A stretch of DNA of 64,000 nucleotides, taken from Coffea arabica. Its lineage: Eukaryota; Streptophyta; Magnoliopsida; Gentianales; Rubiaceae. Within the stretch, counting starts at the first letter, position 1, and each line of letters opens with the position of its first letter. This document shows, in pieces, positions 36,860 through 49,894 of the stretch. The notes beneath the pieces are model-generated. The model saw only the letters and a program-made list of their open reading frames with translations. It made no database searches and was not told the DNA's origin. The translations under genes were made by a program, and so were the position numbers. The stretch covers positions 3,388,501 to 3,452,500 of the forward strand of contig NC_092323.1 of the NCBI RefSeq assembly GCF_036785885.1. The letters run 5' to 3'.

Positions 36860-37262
36860 TGGTTTTAGACGAATTCTCCATAATATCATCTCGTTTTTTG
36901 TAGAAAAAATATTTACGTTTTTCGTGAACACATTTTTTTTAATCATATATTTACTTCACATATATCAAATAGTTATAAAACATTTTTTTTTTATTAAAAC
37001 TCCTAAAAATAGCACTTCAGACGGGACAATCTCCGGCAGATGCACCATGTTCAGCATTTGGAAAACATTTTTAAATGATATTGTATCAACTTTTATGATG
37101 TGATATATTAATATGTTCATATTTTGATAAAATTTTTAAGAGCTATATTGTAACATCTTTTATGATGTGATAACGTATGTCAAAATAATAAAAAAAAAGG
37201 TGTTAAAAATAATAATGCATTTATGATGTAAAAAAAAAATATTTACAGACAAGTGGATCCAA
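36860..37262. repeat. Two adjoining decayed MITE-like repeats
   Basis: The first part (36860-37025) has TTTTTCGTGAACACA and CACATATATCAAATAG, as in the family copy at 34831. The second (about 37060-37262) has the TTTATGATGTGATA motif twice and ends GTGGATCCAAACAGAG, similar to the 7661-7905 family. Both are diverged and non-coding. Confidence 0.4.
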
Positions 37263-40200
37263 ACAGAGAGAAATAATCAGCACATGAAATGCAACCTGGC
37301 GATGGGCCCTGGCTAAAGCCCAATAATAATTCAGTTGCTGTCAATTTAGCTCCTCTGTGGATCTTAATAATTTTTTATCTGTTTGGTGCTTCATCACATC
37401 AACGTTCAACAGTTAGCACCGACACGATTCCACTTTCATCACATCAAACATTGCTTACTAATGTATCAACGACAGAAACTTAAACCATTAATCCTTTTCA
37501 TCTTTCGGTTTTGGTTAGTGGAAAAACCATCCAAAATTGGAACGGATTACGAAGACAAAAACAGCGACGACCACAGCGCTGTGGCTCAAGATCAAACTGT
37601 ATGAATCCTAAAACAGTAGTAAGATGGGTTGTCATTAATCAGGTAATGATTGAGATTTTCGTCAATTCGTGTTTTATGATCTTCTTTTGTTTTTTTAACC
37701 TTGGGATAATCATGTCAATAAGCTTTTTTGACTTAAATAAGTGTTGAATAATTAATATAAATGTAGGATGACGGATCTCTTAGTCGGGGAGACCCTAGCT
37801 GTAGTTGTGTCGGTAGTTCATCATTTTGTTTTCATCAGGAAAGCTGTGTGATGGCATGGGATTTTTTTTTTTTTTTTTTTGGGTGACCGACTTTTTAGGT
37901 TCTCTTCTAAGATCCTTGGCGGGGGTGGGCAAAAGATGGATTTTAACGTTGTGCAGGAGTACAAGTAGTTGTTGAGCTCCCATATCATTCATCGGTCACT
38001 CTTCTCGTCCCAAATTATTGGTCGCATTTCAAAATTTCAAATACTGATGTCAGCGGATTTATTATCAAAATTGCACTCAAAAATTTAGATTTTAAATTTG
38101 AATTTAGTATTTAAAAATATAGATAAATGTGAGGATAATATTAGAAATGAAAATTGAAAATAATTTTGATTTTGATGCAATGGCAAATGTAATAGAATCG
38201 TTCTAAAATGAAAAGTATAACACTTGTCAATATTACTACGATGATTTACACTCCAAAGTCCAAACAAGTTTGAGCATTTAATTTGCTAGCCACGAAGGCA
38301 GGCTCACCTCTATTTCCTAAGTGATCATAAAATATCTCAATGCAACTAATTCACCTCAATAGTGAAAATCAGCTTATCTGTAATGTTTTAATTAGTGATC
38401 ATGGGGACGGATGTAATGTGAGACATTCAACTGTTTTTTATTTTGGTTTGTTTGTAACAATGGGTCCTTTGTGCTCGAGTATGGTTTTTGTCGCTCTTCA
38501 ATTCCACGGATGGTGCACCAAATCAACTACCGGCCGGGGCCCTTTCCAGGTTCAGGTTCGAGATGCTTTGACACCCATTTAGCATTATATATATATATAT
38601 ATATATATATATAGCATTATATCCATATATATTTACACACACACACAGACAGAGGAGAGGGAATCTTCTCTCAGTATTAACTAAGCTGAGTGAACAGGCT
38701 CCAGAGTCCAGGCTGTCTCTTGTACTTGGATTCGGGGCTGGAACGGTTGTCAGTGCAACTGTTATGGAAGTTTGTGTGCATTTTGCACACTGTGTAACAT
38801 CATTTGTACACGATGTAACACTAGAACAACAGCAATAACATTAGTATAAAATTTTGTGAATCTCACATATGTTAAAATCTGGACCTTATAAATTTTGTTG
38901 GCCAAATCTTGGCCATTAACTGACAGGGACGGTAACCGTCCCTCTCCCCTCCTACTCTTCTCTTCTACTCTTCGCTTCTCAGTTCTCACATCCTTCCAAG
39001 AATTAATCAAGCAGACGTAATTAAGATTCCCTTCTACTTCTAATCCTTAAGCCCATCAAGTAGGTGACAAGTTAACCAGCTTTCTCAAGTCAAGCAATTA
39101 GTCGTTAGTTTTTATCGTAAAATGCCCTTTACTACACTAACAAAATTCTCCAATTCCGGACGCCTTAAGCAGACCTTACGTGGAATATATAATCCGTACT
39201 AGATATATTTTCATTAAATTCAAGTACGTGTGAAAAGACATAAGTAGAGAGGGGAATTTTCATTGGATTCCGTTTAGTTTGGTCTAATTTGCGTAATTTT
39301 TATGCTAGTATTCAGGGTAAAATTATATGTTTTTAATATAATTATAAATTTTACATCACTTAATTATACAAGTTAATAAATTTTATGACTACACTAAAAT
39401 TATAATAAAAGTTTATATCAAATATTATAAAAATTAACTGGACAGAACTTAAATGGAGAGGCTTCGATCCCAAGCCCAGACGGAGCTTTGGAAAAAAAAA
39501 AAAAAAAAGATGCTGTAATTACTCCTTTACCTTTTTCGGTTTTCACACGTCATTGTCATTATCCATATCTAGTATCTACTCACTCCCCCGTCGGTCCTTA
39601 GATGCTCGTGAGGTATTTGTTTCCTGCTTGCGAATATGCCCACTCTTCGAGGAGTTAATTCCAACTTGATCCTCTAAATTATAATAATAATATATTCGGA
39701 CTTTAGAGCCCCTCAAAACTTATTAGTATTCATATTGGATTGCAATTTTTCAAAGAAAATTCATTACATTTTTCGTGGACACATTTTTCAATCTCACATG
39801 TATTAAATCGTTAAAATATTTTTTTCATAAAAAGTTCAGAAAATGCAATTCAAACAAAGTCTTTTAAAATTCAAATGCATTTATTTATCATTTTGTTCCT
39901 CTATCTAAGAAGAATTTGGTTATTGTAGGGAAAGAATGATAAAGAATAGCCATTAGAGTGAATTTTTAAGAAAAGCTTTGAAAATAAGGGTATGGTCTTG
40001 TTTCATTATACACTCGAAAAAAACAAAAGAGTGGTCGAACCTTTGGAATTCTATAATTTGGACAATCAAATTAAAGTATTGGTGTACCAAACAAGGTAAA
40101 CAAAAAACAACTTTTTCAAAAAAAAAAAAAAAAGAATTTAAAGGGCCAATAGGGAAAAATAAATAAAATAAAAGAAATTCAAACCTCGTTTTAGTACACA

Positions 40201-41421
40201 GTAACCACCAACTTCAGTAAAAGCGACTGTAGAACGACAACGCAAACGCAGCTATACAGCAAACTCCAGAGAGAGAGAGAGCGGTGGTGGAGGGTCCAAA
40301 CTCATGAGTACACAACGAGATATATCATGGTATGGGCCTCCAGCAGTTTTCTTTTTTTTTTTGCAACTTCGATTTTACTTCCATCCCAATCAAACATTCA
40401 CCTGAAATCTTGTTCCTTTGTTGTTACTATTTCTTCTACTACTAGCTGCTTCTTGTCAAGCTGCACTAGTACTAGTAACTGTTCTCTTCTTTCATCATCT
40501 GCAATCTGGTAGTGTGATTTACTAATGGCTTGTCATTTCAGGAATGCTAATAATTTTGCGATCTTGTAATTACTAAAACGGCCCTCTTAATCGCTCAGGT
40601 ACATGTCAGATCTGAACCCACATTTCCCCTTAAACCCCATTTCAGTTTCGTACTTGGGTTTTTCTTGATTGTGCATGATAAAATTTGTACCTTTTTTCCC
40701 TTGCTTAATTTTAGTGCAGATCTTGCTCAATTCGAATGGATCTCTGCAGTGAATTTTACTGGGTTTTGGCTTAGGCCATTGTTGTTTTTACTTGGTTTCT
40801 TATGTTCTAATCAAACTATTGCTGGAGGACTTTGTAATTTGATCTATTATTGCAATTTTGGACTCTCTGTAGGCTTTAACTTAGACCTGATTACCATTTT
40901 CTTGTACGGGGGAAAAAATTAGTTGAAGACGCATATTAATTTTTTTTTTTTAAGGCTTCATCTTGTTGAAATCACATGCAAAGAAATTGATCGTCGGTTC
41001 TTAAAATTTCGTATTCAGCAAAGTTAGTGATTGGTTTTCAGCATGTTGGTCAGTTATTATGGTTTTTCTTATAGAAAGATGAGACATTCATTGCAAGCTA
41101 TGTTGTAGATATTCATTATAGCAAGGAAAAGGTGTATGATCTGTTAGTCTATTGGATTAACAGCTTCAAGGTAGTCCATCGAAGTAGCTACGTGTAGCTC
41201 TTATTTCATTGGACCTATGATATAGGATTAGCTATGATCCTATATGACTTCATTGTTTATGAACTTATGCGTGAGGGTTGGTTTTTTATTTTAATTTAAT
41301 TTAATTTTAATCTTATATTTTTTTTTTTGGCTTCTAGTAACTCTTTATAATGAGGCATTAATGGTGACAATGCAGGGGGTGATTGAAGTCCCAACTTTTT
41401 CTGATATTGGCTTAGTCAGTG
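37263..41421. other. Intergenic region and 5' leader/intron of the IQD gene
   Basis: No gene was recognised between 37263 and ~40200; frames are short and unlike known proteins. It holds an (AT)n run at 38586-38612, a run of A at 39491-39508, an inverted-repeat stretch near 39255-39440 and a third GGATTGCAATTTT-type repeat at 39731-39860. From ~40200 a GA repeat (GAGAGAGAGAGAG at ~40270) and CT-rich sequence suggest a non-coding first exon of the IQD gene, followed by a leader intron up to near 41400. Confidence 0.4.
39731..39860. repeat. MITE-like inverted repeat (GGATTGC...GCAATTC), copy 3
   Basis: TTGGATTGCAATTTTTC on the left is mirrored by AGAAAATGCAATTCAAAC on the right; the inside has TTTTTCGTGGACACATTTTTC and CATGTATTAAATCG as in the copy at 34831. 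Confidence 0.55.
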
Positions 41422-44400
41422 ATGGGGAAATCTCCTGGAAAGTGGATCAAGACTGTACTCTTTGGCAAGAAACCTTCCAAGTCCAATCTATCAAAGGTAT
41501 GATTGCTTCTCTTGAGCTTCTGTGAAGTTAATTTGTTTGGTTCTACTGCCTATAACATTAATGTATTATCTGTAACCTGAAGCTCTGCTGCTTCCCTTTT
41601 GGATGTACTGTCTTTCGTACTATCCTGAAAGCCTATGTTCCCCATGGTCATTGCATTTTGAAATCTATTACTCTAATTCTGGAAGATACTTTTCTACTTA
41701 TACCATGGATTTTACCTTAATATTTGTGTTCATTTAAACCCTGCCCCTTTTTCTGGTTTCTGGGATGTCCCGTTTACTGTACGAATGATATCTCTCACTG
41801 AAACTTGGGAGTTTTCTGTGTATAAGCTTCTTCAACTGTCAATAATTGCTTTCATTACTGCAATTATATTACCCCTGCAATTGAGATTTCATAGGAGTAT
41901 ATGTGGCCTGAAGTAATGTTGGTATCCAAATGTGATCCTCTCTGAAGGGTGCCAAAATTCAGAAAAAGGCTGCTCCTGATCTACCAGAAGCGAATCTGGA
42001 TGTAAGCCCTCCAGTCATATCAGATACATCATATCAAAGCACTGATGGAGTTGGTGACAGGAGGGATCCTGAAAAGGGTGTTCCAGGTGGTTTACAAGGT
42101 CAAGTAGCTTCTTCATTCCCTCCACAGCTTGGTGTGGATCTCCTTGATTCCACAGGTTTGGATCCAGCTGATAATGTAGAGAGAGAGAGGCAAGAGCAAG
42201 CTGCCACAAAAGCACAAGCTGCTTTTAGGGGTTACTTGGTAATTTTTCATTGCTTCTCATGTTGTCATATTGTGGTCAAGTCAACATGTCAGAAGTGATT
42301 CTCGGCCTTTTATTGTTCAGTAGTAAGAATGCTTTGAATTTCTCTTTCTATTGTGAACTACGAGCTTGTCAAGATATTTTCTTCAGCACCTGTACGATAA
42401 AAAGGTTTCACCATATTCTACTTCTTAGTGTATGTTGTCCATGATTGCATTTCCCTTTTAACTATTACCGCATTAAATTTGATTATGGAGTTCACTGCTG
42501 TCCAATGCATTGGATGGTTAATGTCTCTTACTAGAGATGTAAATTTACTGTAGGCTCTTGAGGAATTCCCCCTTAGTCAATGTTTTGGATGGCAATCATG
42601 TTATGCTCTTTTTTTATGATCAAGTACTTAGTTTTATTAGCAATTTGTTGATTGAGATCTTAACATTTACTTTGAGATTTTGGCTTTTATATGTTAATCA
42701 ATTGATTTTCCCTGCACGCATTAACTATACTTGAAGGCTCGTCGCGCTTTTCGGGCTCTGAAGGGCATTATAAGGCTACAAGCGCTTATTCGTGGGCATT
42801 TGGTTAGACGGCAGTCTGTGGCTACTTTGTGTTGTATGCAGTCAATTGTAAAGATACAGGCTCTGGCTCGTGGACGAAGGGTCAGGCTTTCAAATCCTGA
42901 GCTTCAGCAGCTGAAAAAGTGCAGGCTGCATGAAATTCTGGTAACTCTTCATATAGTGTTCCGCTTAGCTGTTCATCTTTCATAGTTTCAGCTGCTTTAG
43001 TTCGTGCCCCTCTGCCTCCTGATATTGGGAAGAGGGTTGACCATGCTTAGTAAGGTAGATCATCTTCGTTTTCTAGAAACAATAATGTTGCTCAGATACA
43101 TATGGGGGTGAACCTATAACTTATAAGTTTCTTGTATTTTGGTTGTAAGTAAAATCAATTGTATATAGACAGGATATTTTTTATCCTTTTCTTTGGGTTA
43201 AAGTTCACGTTGTTTAATGAGTGTTGTTGGTTCTACATCTTGGACTCTTATTTTCCATCACTAGTTATTATCTCTGCCTTCAGTTGTTACAGGACGCTCT
43301 TACACATCTTTTGTTTCTGAGGCACCATCGATTACATGAACAATTCTATAGTTGTCATGCATGATTTGGCCCTTGTATTTTCTTGAGGTGTATATCCTCA
43401 ATCAAATTAACGTAAATATGTTGACCAACATCCTTAGTAGTTACTAATCTTCTTCCTTTTCCTCATTTTTTCGTGGTTTAGTTACTAGTTGGATTAAAAG
43501 CATGTAAGGTTTGGCAGTCTTTGGTATCCCCTGTCTTAAATTTTTCATGCTACACCAGGGTTCTAGACGGGTGGATTTACTTGGAGTTGATAGAGCTTCC
43601 AGGTCAGAAAAGCTGGCAACAAATGCATTCGTGAACAAGGTTCATAATATCTTTTTCCCTGTTACCTTGCTAAATTTCAGCACGTTTGATGTTTCATGTC
43701 AAATTATCACCTCCAGTATTATACATGGAAAGTGTACAATTCATGAAAGGTTCTAAAACCTTTTTGCCATCTTCTGGGTCCAGATATATTTCCCTATTTA
43801 CTTAGTGATTCTCTCTTCTTCTTCTTCTTCTTCTTTTTTCCCCTCAAAAGAATGTACTCAACAGGGATTTAGTGTATGCTTCTTCTCCATAATTAAGCGG
43901 TTGCTAACTTGTACGAGAACCAATCTAGTTGCTATGACATGCAACTGCTATACCTGGTCCTCCATAGTATATTGGTTTTAGTTTGAATCGGCATATTCTG
44001 TTTGAACTGTATGGTGTGTTGTTTGCTACTTTGATGTACAGGCCTTCTTGAGGCAAGGCAAAGTAAGCGGGTCTGCAAATCCTTTATGGCCCTATTTTCT
44101 GATACTATCTGCATAACTCTCCAAATCATCAAAACTTCTTTCCCTGCAGCTCCTATAACTCTTTGCTTCAAGATGGAGAAGAATAAATTGGTTCTGCTTC
44201 TAATTATAAATCTCATTTGTGATGGTTTTATTTTCTGTGTAGCTTCTTGCCTCATTGCCAACTGCCATGCCACTAAGCCTTCAGTACGACCTGGATGAGC
44301 CAAATGCAGCTTGGAATTGGCTTGAAAGATGGTCACTGCTTAGCTTCTGGGAACCACTTCCACGACCAAAAAAGATTCTTGATGCGAAGCCTCAAGGAAA

Positions 44401-45687
44401 GCAGGGAAGCAGACAGGGTTTTGAAGCAGAGCCAGGAAAATCAAGGAGAACTTTCAGGAAGGTAGCTACGGCAGGCAATGGTGACAATAATATGCCAAGT
44501 TCCTTGGAAGTTGAAAAACCTAGACGCAATCCAAGGAAACCTAGCAGTCATCAAGTGGAATCTGTTCAAGAACAGCCCCAAAATGAACTGGAAAGGGTGA
44601 AACGTAGTTTGAGAAAAGTTTCTGCGACAACAACAGTAGTTTCTGAAAATTCAGAAGCAGAAACTGAGAAGCCTCAGCAAATTGTAAGAAAAACACCAAG
44701 TCTTCCAGTTTCTGATGTTACTGAACCAGTGATTGCTGATCTTTCTGAGAAACCAAGCGAACCAGCTGTTGTAGTTGACAAAGTGGACAAAACAGAAGCA
44801 TCTTCAGAGCTCTTGATGGTGGATGAACCTGTTGAGCTGCCCCATGTTGCTTGTCCTGGTGTTGAGCAACAATCCCCTCAAGATGATATGAAAGTTGAAA
44901 TCAATGCAACGGCTGATGAGGAACTAAGTGCGAAGGAAGATCAATCTGGCAAGGAAAACCAAAAAAACAGGAGAAGGAGATCATTCCCTACAAAGCATGA
45001 ATATCCTGAGAATGTGTCGCAGAATGCACCAAGCTTGCCAAGCTATATGTTAGCAACTGAATCTGCAAAAGCAAAACTTAGAGCACAAGGATCAGCTAAG
45101 TTGAATGAAGATGCAGTTGAAAATGGTTTTGTCCGGCGTCATTCTCTCCCTTCCTCAACCAATGGTAAATTGAGCTCATTGTCACCTCGGGTGCAAAAGC
45201 CAGCACAAGCAAATGGCAGAGGAGGGAGCAAAACTAACAAATCACTGTCAGCTTCTAGAGATGGTAAGATTATTTAGATATAGCGTGCAATAGTCTTACC
45301 ATGGCTAAGTGTAAAGCTTTGGATGTTATGCACTGGATTGTCTGCATCAATTAATGGGATTTGATTGTCTCCTAGTATAACTGTACAAAGGATCTCTACT
45401 TTCCACTTGGTTGAGTTGACATATTGCAAGTTAAAATTCTTTGGCCAATGGTAACTGAAAGGATCATAAATGGGAGAGCATTGCAGCATGCACTTTCGTT
45501 TTCACACATTTTCTACAGAATGGGTTTCTGAAATCATTTTCTGCTATTAAGTGCTTGTTTGACTTGCATACCTGTGTTCCTGTTTGTCTGAGGTTGTTCC
45601 ACTTTAGTTTTTTAAACTTTTTTAATGACACTGGTTTTTCCGCCTGCAAATTCAGAGAGGGTGCTTCAGCCGGGATGGCGGAGATAA
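41422..45687 (+). CDS. IQD: IQ-domain (IQD) calmodulin-binding scaffold protein, IQD29/30/31-like
   Basis: IQD proteins bind calmodulin and associate with microtubules and membranes, shaping the cytoskeleton and cell form. Six coding exons: 41422-41496, 41948-42238, 42737-42940, 43559-43639, 44243-45263, 45656-45687, giving 1704 nt and 567 residues. The N-terminus [17 protein letters not shown] is typical of the IQD29/30/31 branch. Three IQ motifs lie at ~110-128, 131-150 and 153-172, with the characteristic phase-0 intron splitting the first one before [10 protein letters not shown]. The long fifth exon is basic and low complexity (repeated RKVS, RKPS) and includes the DUF4005-like [19 protein letters not shown]. 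The end is VLQPGWRR. No membrane segment. An upstream non-coding exon is likely. Confidence 0.93.
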
Positions 45688-46750
45688 AGTCTTGCAATCT
45701 GCTGGTTTGGCAATTGTAGAGGACCGGCTGTCCTGTGTGATGCTGTGTGCGACTTCTATGTAAACATGAACAGGGACTTGACCAGTAGCATTTGTTTGAT
45801 TATATTGCATGTTTTCTCATGTTTTCTGCTGTAGTGCTGGTGTTGCAAAGGAATGTATAGTTGTAAACTCAGAGTCTGTCGCTGATCTCGTATTGCCTGT
45901 GTTCTATTGATTATTCTTGTGTTTTATTGTCAATTTTGTATGATGATGTACGTGCCTTTGTAAAAAGTTTTTTTTCTTTTCTTTTTTTTTTTGTTTTCTC
46001 GTCAGTATTCTTTTCCTCCAAGTAGCAGCAGATCTATGTTGGGTTCTAGTGTCGCAGAAAGCAAGGGCAAGAAGTTTCTCCGGGGTGAGAATAAATCTCC
46101 AGTTTTACTACAGCCATAGATTATTGAATTGACTTCTCTTAGATGAGACCGCCTAACAAAGGCGAGTGTGTTCTGGCGATCAAGGGTTTCTGGCGGAAAT
46201 TAACCGCTATTTTCTTAGAAAATGTTAACATTTTCCCTGAAAAAAGAAAAATATACGCTCCTTTACACCACACAAACGAAACGGCAAGTCAAGCTAATGT
46301 GGTTTATTTTCTGAGAAAACCGAACCGTCTTCTTCCAACGGCACCAAATATTTTCATTTCGAACTGGCAAATGGACGGAAAAATGAAATAGGAAGATGTA
46401 GTTGGTTAATCGGGATTCCTACAAAAACTCGTAAATAGTCTGTCAACGTTCTGTTTTTGGTTTGTTAGGGTTCATGCTAATTTCATATTGACGGTTGTAT
46501 CATTGGTAATAATAACATCCTGGTTTATTTAATGATGATGATACAAATTTCTCCTGGTTTATTATTATATTGACGAAACGTAACTGGTATAATGTATTGC
46601 ATAATCATTTCTTTCTTGTTCTTCACAGGCCGCCTTTCCTTCCACGACATGATCAGCTCAAGAGTTGACGTGTGCAACGCCAAGAATGCCGCGGAGGATA
46701 TGTCTTGGCTGTTGGCTGAGACACGAAACAACGTAGAGGAAAGAACTTCA
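45688..46750. other. Convergent intergenic region between IQD and the quinoprotein gene
   Basis: The two 3' UTRs must share this kilobase. There is a T-rich stretch at ~45968-45993. Frames are short; none resembles a known protein. Confidence 0.4.
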
Positions 46751-49700
46751 TTATATGCAGAAAGCGAAGAGATGGGTTCCGGCGGTAAAGGCTGGAGCTC
46801 TGTACCCATGCCCCACATACATGCATCCATTGCTTACTGACATGCCACCATAGACGGAGGCTCCAGTCTCATAGGACCATAATATCTTCCCAGTTTCAGC
46901 GTTGATGGCATACACGGGTCCCGTTGAATATGTTGAGCCCCCAAAAAGGACACCGTTGGCTATAGTGACGGGATTAACCGTGGCATTCTTGGGATCAGCG
47001 GTCGACCACAAAATTTTACCGGTTGGAGCGTCCATCGCCACCCAGCCTCCACCATTTGTGACTTTCTTTGATGGCAGAAGAGTAAAGTTCATTCGGTTGC
47101 TGTTGGCAATGTTTGTGTATATCTTCCTTGTATCTGTTGCCGCACCCCAAGTACCTCCCCCGCCAAGACCTCCGGGACCAGCTTCCTGCATCATCCATTG
47201 GCAAATTAATTAATTAATTGAAACTGGCATTCTTACCAAAATCAACACTAATATTCAGATAATATCCAAATGCAATGACGACGACGTGTACAGCGAGATG
47301 AACCTACGGTAAACCAAATAATGTTCCCATCATCGCGATCCAAAGCCCATGCAAATCCACTTTTCTGGACAGCCGCGACAACGTCTCGTTTAGTAGCATT
47401 AAGTTCGATGCTTAGCATCATTGGTTCCTCCCCAAAATCAGCATCCGGGTTTGGCCCACTTGGGCAATTAGGGGTTGACAAATTATTGCAAGCAAAGAAC
47501 CAGACATCGTAGCCTCCGAGCTGCCTGTACCACCTGATTTTCCCATTGTCCATGTCCAGTGCCATTATGGAATCCGAATGGTTATCGGGCTCAATACACT
47601 CGTCTGGATTTGTTGGTGTAGTCTGATTGTTTAGTCTTTCTTGACAGTCTTGGATGCGTTGAGGAGCCGAGTACAGATTTCCAGTGGCAATGTATACGTG
47701 ATTTCTTGAAGCATCGATTGATGCGCTGCTCCCCCATATGGCTCCTCCTGCGTAATCTCCCCGTTGCCCATGGTTGTCCGGCAAGGTGAAAGTCTTCCAC
47801 AAGATCCTGCCGGTTCGAGCGTCTAACTTGACGAAGCTACCGCGAAATGTGCAGCATTCCTCAATCGCAGCGTTTTCTTCTAATGAAGACACGCCTACGT
47901 AAAAACCTCTGCCAAGCCAACAGACAAGGATAGTAAAATTTTTCAGTCTTCCACAAGGCTACTGACTACTGAATTTATTATCAATTCAATTGCAGTCATG
48001 AAAAAGTCAAACCAAATACTCGACTCTAATCAATTAGGATAAACCAGCTTAGGGAGTTGATAATCATGATTTGTGAATGTGGCTTTGTGCAAGACTAGGA
48101 ATGAAATTTAAAAAAAAAAACTTTCCTTATTTATTATAATTTTTTCATTTTTTTTATTAATCTTTTCTTATTAGTGTATTCTTTTTTTCTTTTTTCTTTT
48201 TTTTTTTGATAATGAACTTTTCCATCCTAAACAACAGTCACGCAAGTCTCTCCTTCCGCAATACATTTTTGCGCATTCGGATCAAATGTCTCTCCAGTTT
48301 TATAGAAATGCAAGGTAGATGATTTAGGTGGATACCTATTCAAGGGCTATTCTATAAACGTCCAATTTTATTCCCGTTAAGTGCTTCGAGTATAGAAGTC
48401 TGAATTCTAAAGCCATGCATATTTACATTAACCTGGATATAGTCTAAGAAGACCAGTTCTAAATACTACAACCACTCAAGAAAACTTTTTGATGAAAGGT
48501 TAGTCTTATCTAAACTTCTTAGCGGCTTTAATGAGGAAATTTCGACACATAGCTTTAAGCAACTAGAAAATCTTTATATTTGAATGGTCGCATCACCCTC
48601 GAATTTACACAACAAGACTTTTTCGCAGAATAGACAGCCATATTTCACTAGACACAATTTCATTTTTATCCATCATAGAAATTATATATTACCCCAACCC
48701 CAAGCATCGCAAACTACTAATCAAAATTCTATTTTTGCCTCCGGGCCCTTTGTCCAGAATCCAGGTAGAGGACAAACATGAACTTTTTGCCCGTGCATGA
48801 GTTTGAAATTGACTCCCCTACCCAAAGCAAATAAACGAACAAACAATTTCACATTATTCATGAAAGATAGACTAACTATGGCCAATGAGTTGCGATCTCG
48901 CAATGGAGTGGGGCATGTCTCTGAATCAGTTCTGCTCAGAGATACTGATCAACTTGGTTGTTCGTTTGTATTTAACGTGTAGTTTAAGAGTTTTGTTTTC
49001 ACGTAGCGAGGGCATACGTACCCTGAAGTGTAAATTTCTTGGTTTTATCAGTTAAAGTTTCACATTTACTCAAAAAAAAAAAAACTATAGCCAATGAGTA
49101 ATCTTGAAGTGAAATAGTAGCTAACACTGCAAGAATTTGATTTGAACAATGCATTCAAACGGTTAATCTAAGCAAAGATGTTGGGACAAAACTAAAGGAG
49201 GGAGAGAGAGAATGACTTGAACAAGAGTAGCAGCGTGTAATGATTAAATGATGTACTGGAAGAGAAGGGCAGAACGCAGGACGTGGCGTGCGTACCCATG
49301 GTAATAGGTTCCGGACATTGTGATGATAGCGTAGGGATGGGTATCCAGTTGAGTTGACCATATCAGCCTGCCAGAGCTCCCTTTAATGGCAATGACGTAA
49401 GCAGGCCCCGTGATTCCTAGAATCAGCATATCCAGATCACCGGCCACGACGGTGGGAGTTGATCTGGCTATGGTTGAGTTGAAGCCCAGGAGTTGGCCCC
49501 CACTGATACCGGTGAGTCGTTTCAGATTCTGTTTCCACACCAGAGACCCATCACAGGCTTTAACCGCGTGCACGTACCCATTCCAACTCGTGAAATATAC
49601 AACCCCGTCATATACAGCTGGGGTTCCGGTTACCAGCCCCCCTGCATTGAACTTCCATTTTAGCCCCAGTCTAGATGCGGTTGCAGGGCTAATTTTGGTT

Positions 49701-49894
49701 TCCCCGGAGGCATATCTGCGGTTGTATATGTCTCCCCCGTGGTTTAGCCAATCCCCCCGTGGCGAACCAAAACGTACGTATGGACCAGCAGCACTGGCCG
49801 CGGTGCCGATAATTTGAATCAAAATGCATGATAAGAAAGCTAGGATGGCAAAAAACTGAGAAGCCCGGAATTGGTGGCGTGCTGCAGGTGCCAT
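46751..49894 (-). CDS. Secreted polyvinylalcohol-dehydrogenase-like quinoprotein (PQQ beta-propeller)
   Basis: The family is an eight-bladed PQQ-type beta-propeller, best known from bacterial polyvinyl alcohol and alcohol dehydrogenases. Plant members are annotated by similarity and their substrate is not established. Three exons on the minus strand: 49296-49894, 47308-47908, 46751-47185, summing to 1635 nt and 544 residues. The N-terminus has a signal peptide (basic MAPAARHQF, then FFAILAFLSCILIQIIG, cleavage near ASAAG), so the protein enters the secretory route. Propeller repeats include AVYDGVVYFTSWNGYVHAV, GAIWGSSASIDASRNHVYIA, GWVAMDAPTGKILWS and INAETGKILWSYETG. No haem-binding CXXCH is visible. 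The start chosen is the first ATG in frame; the frame upstream opens only from TTG. Confidence 0.92.
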
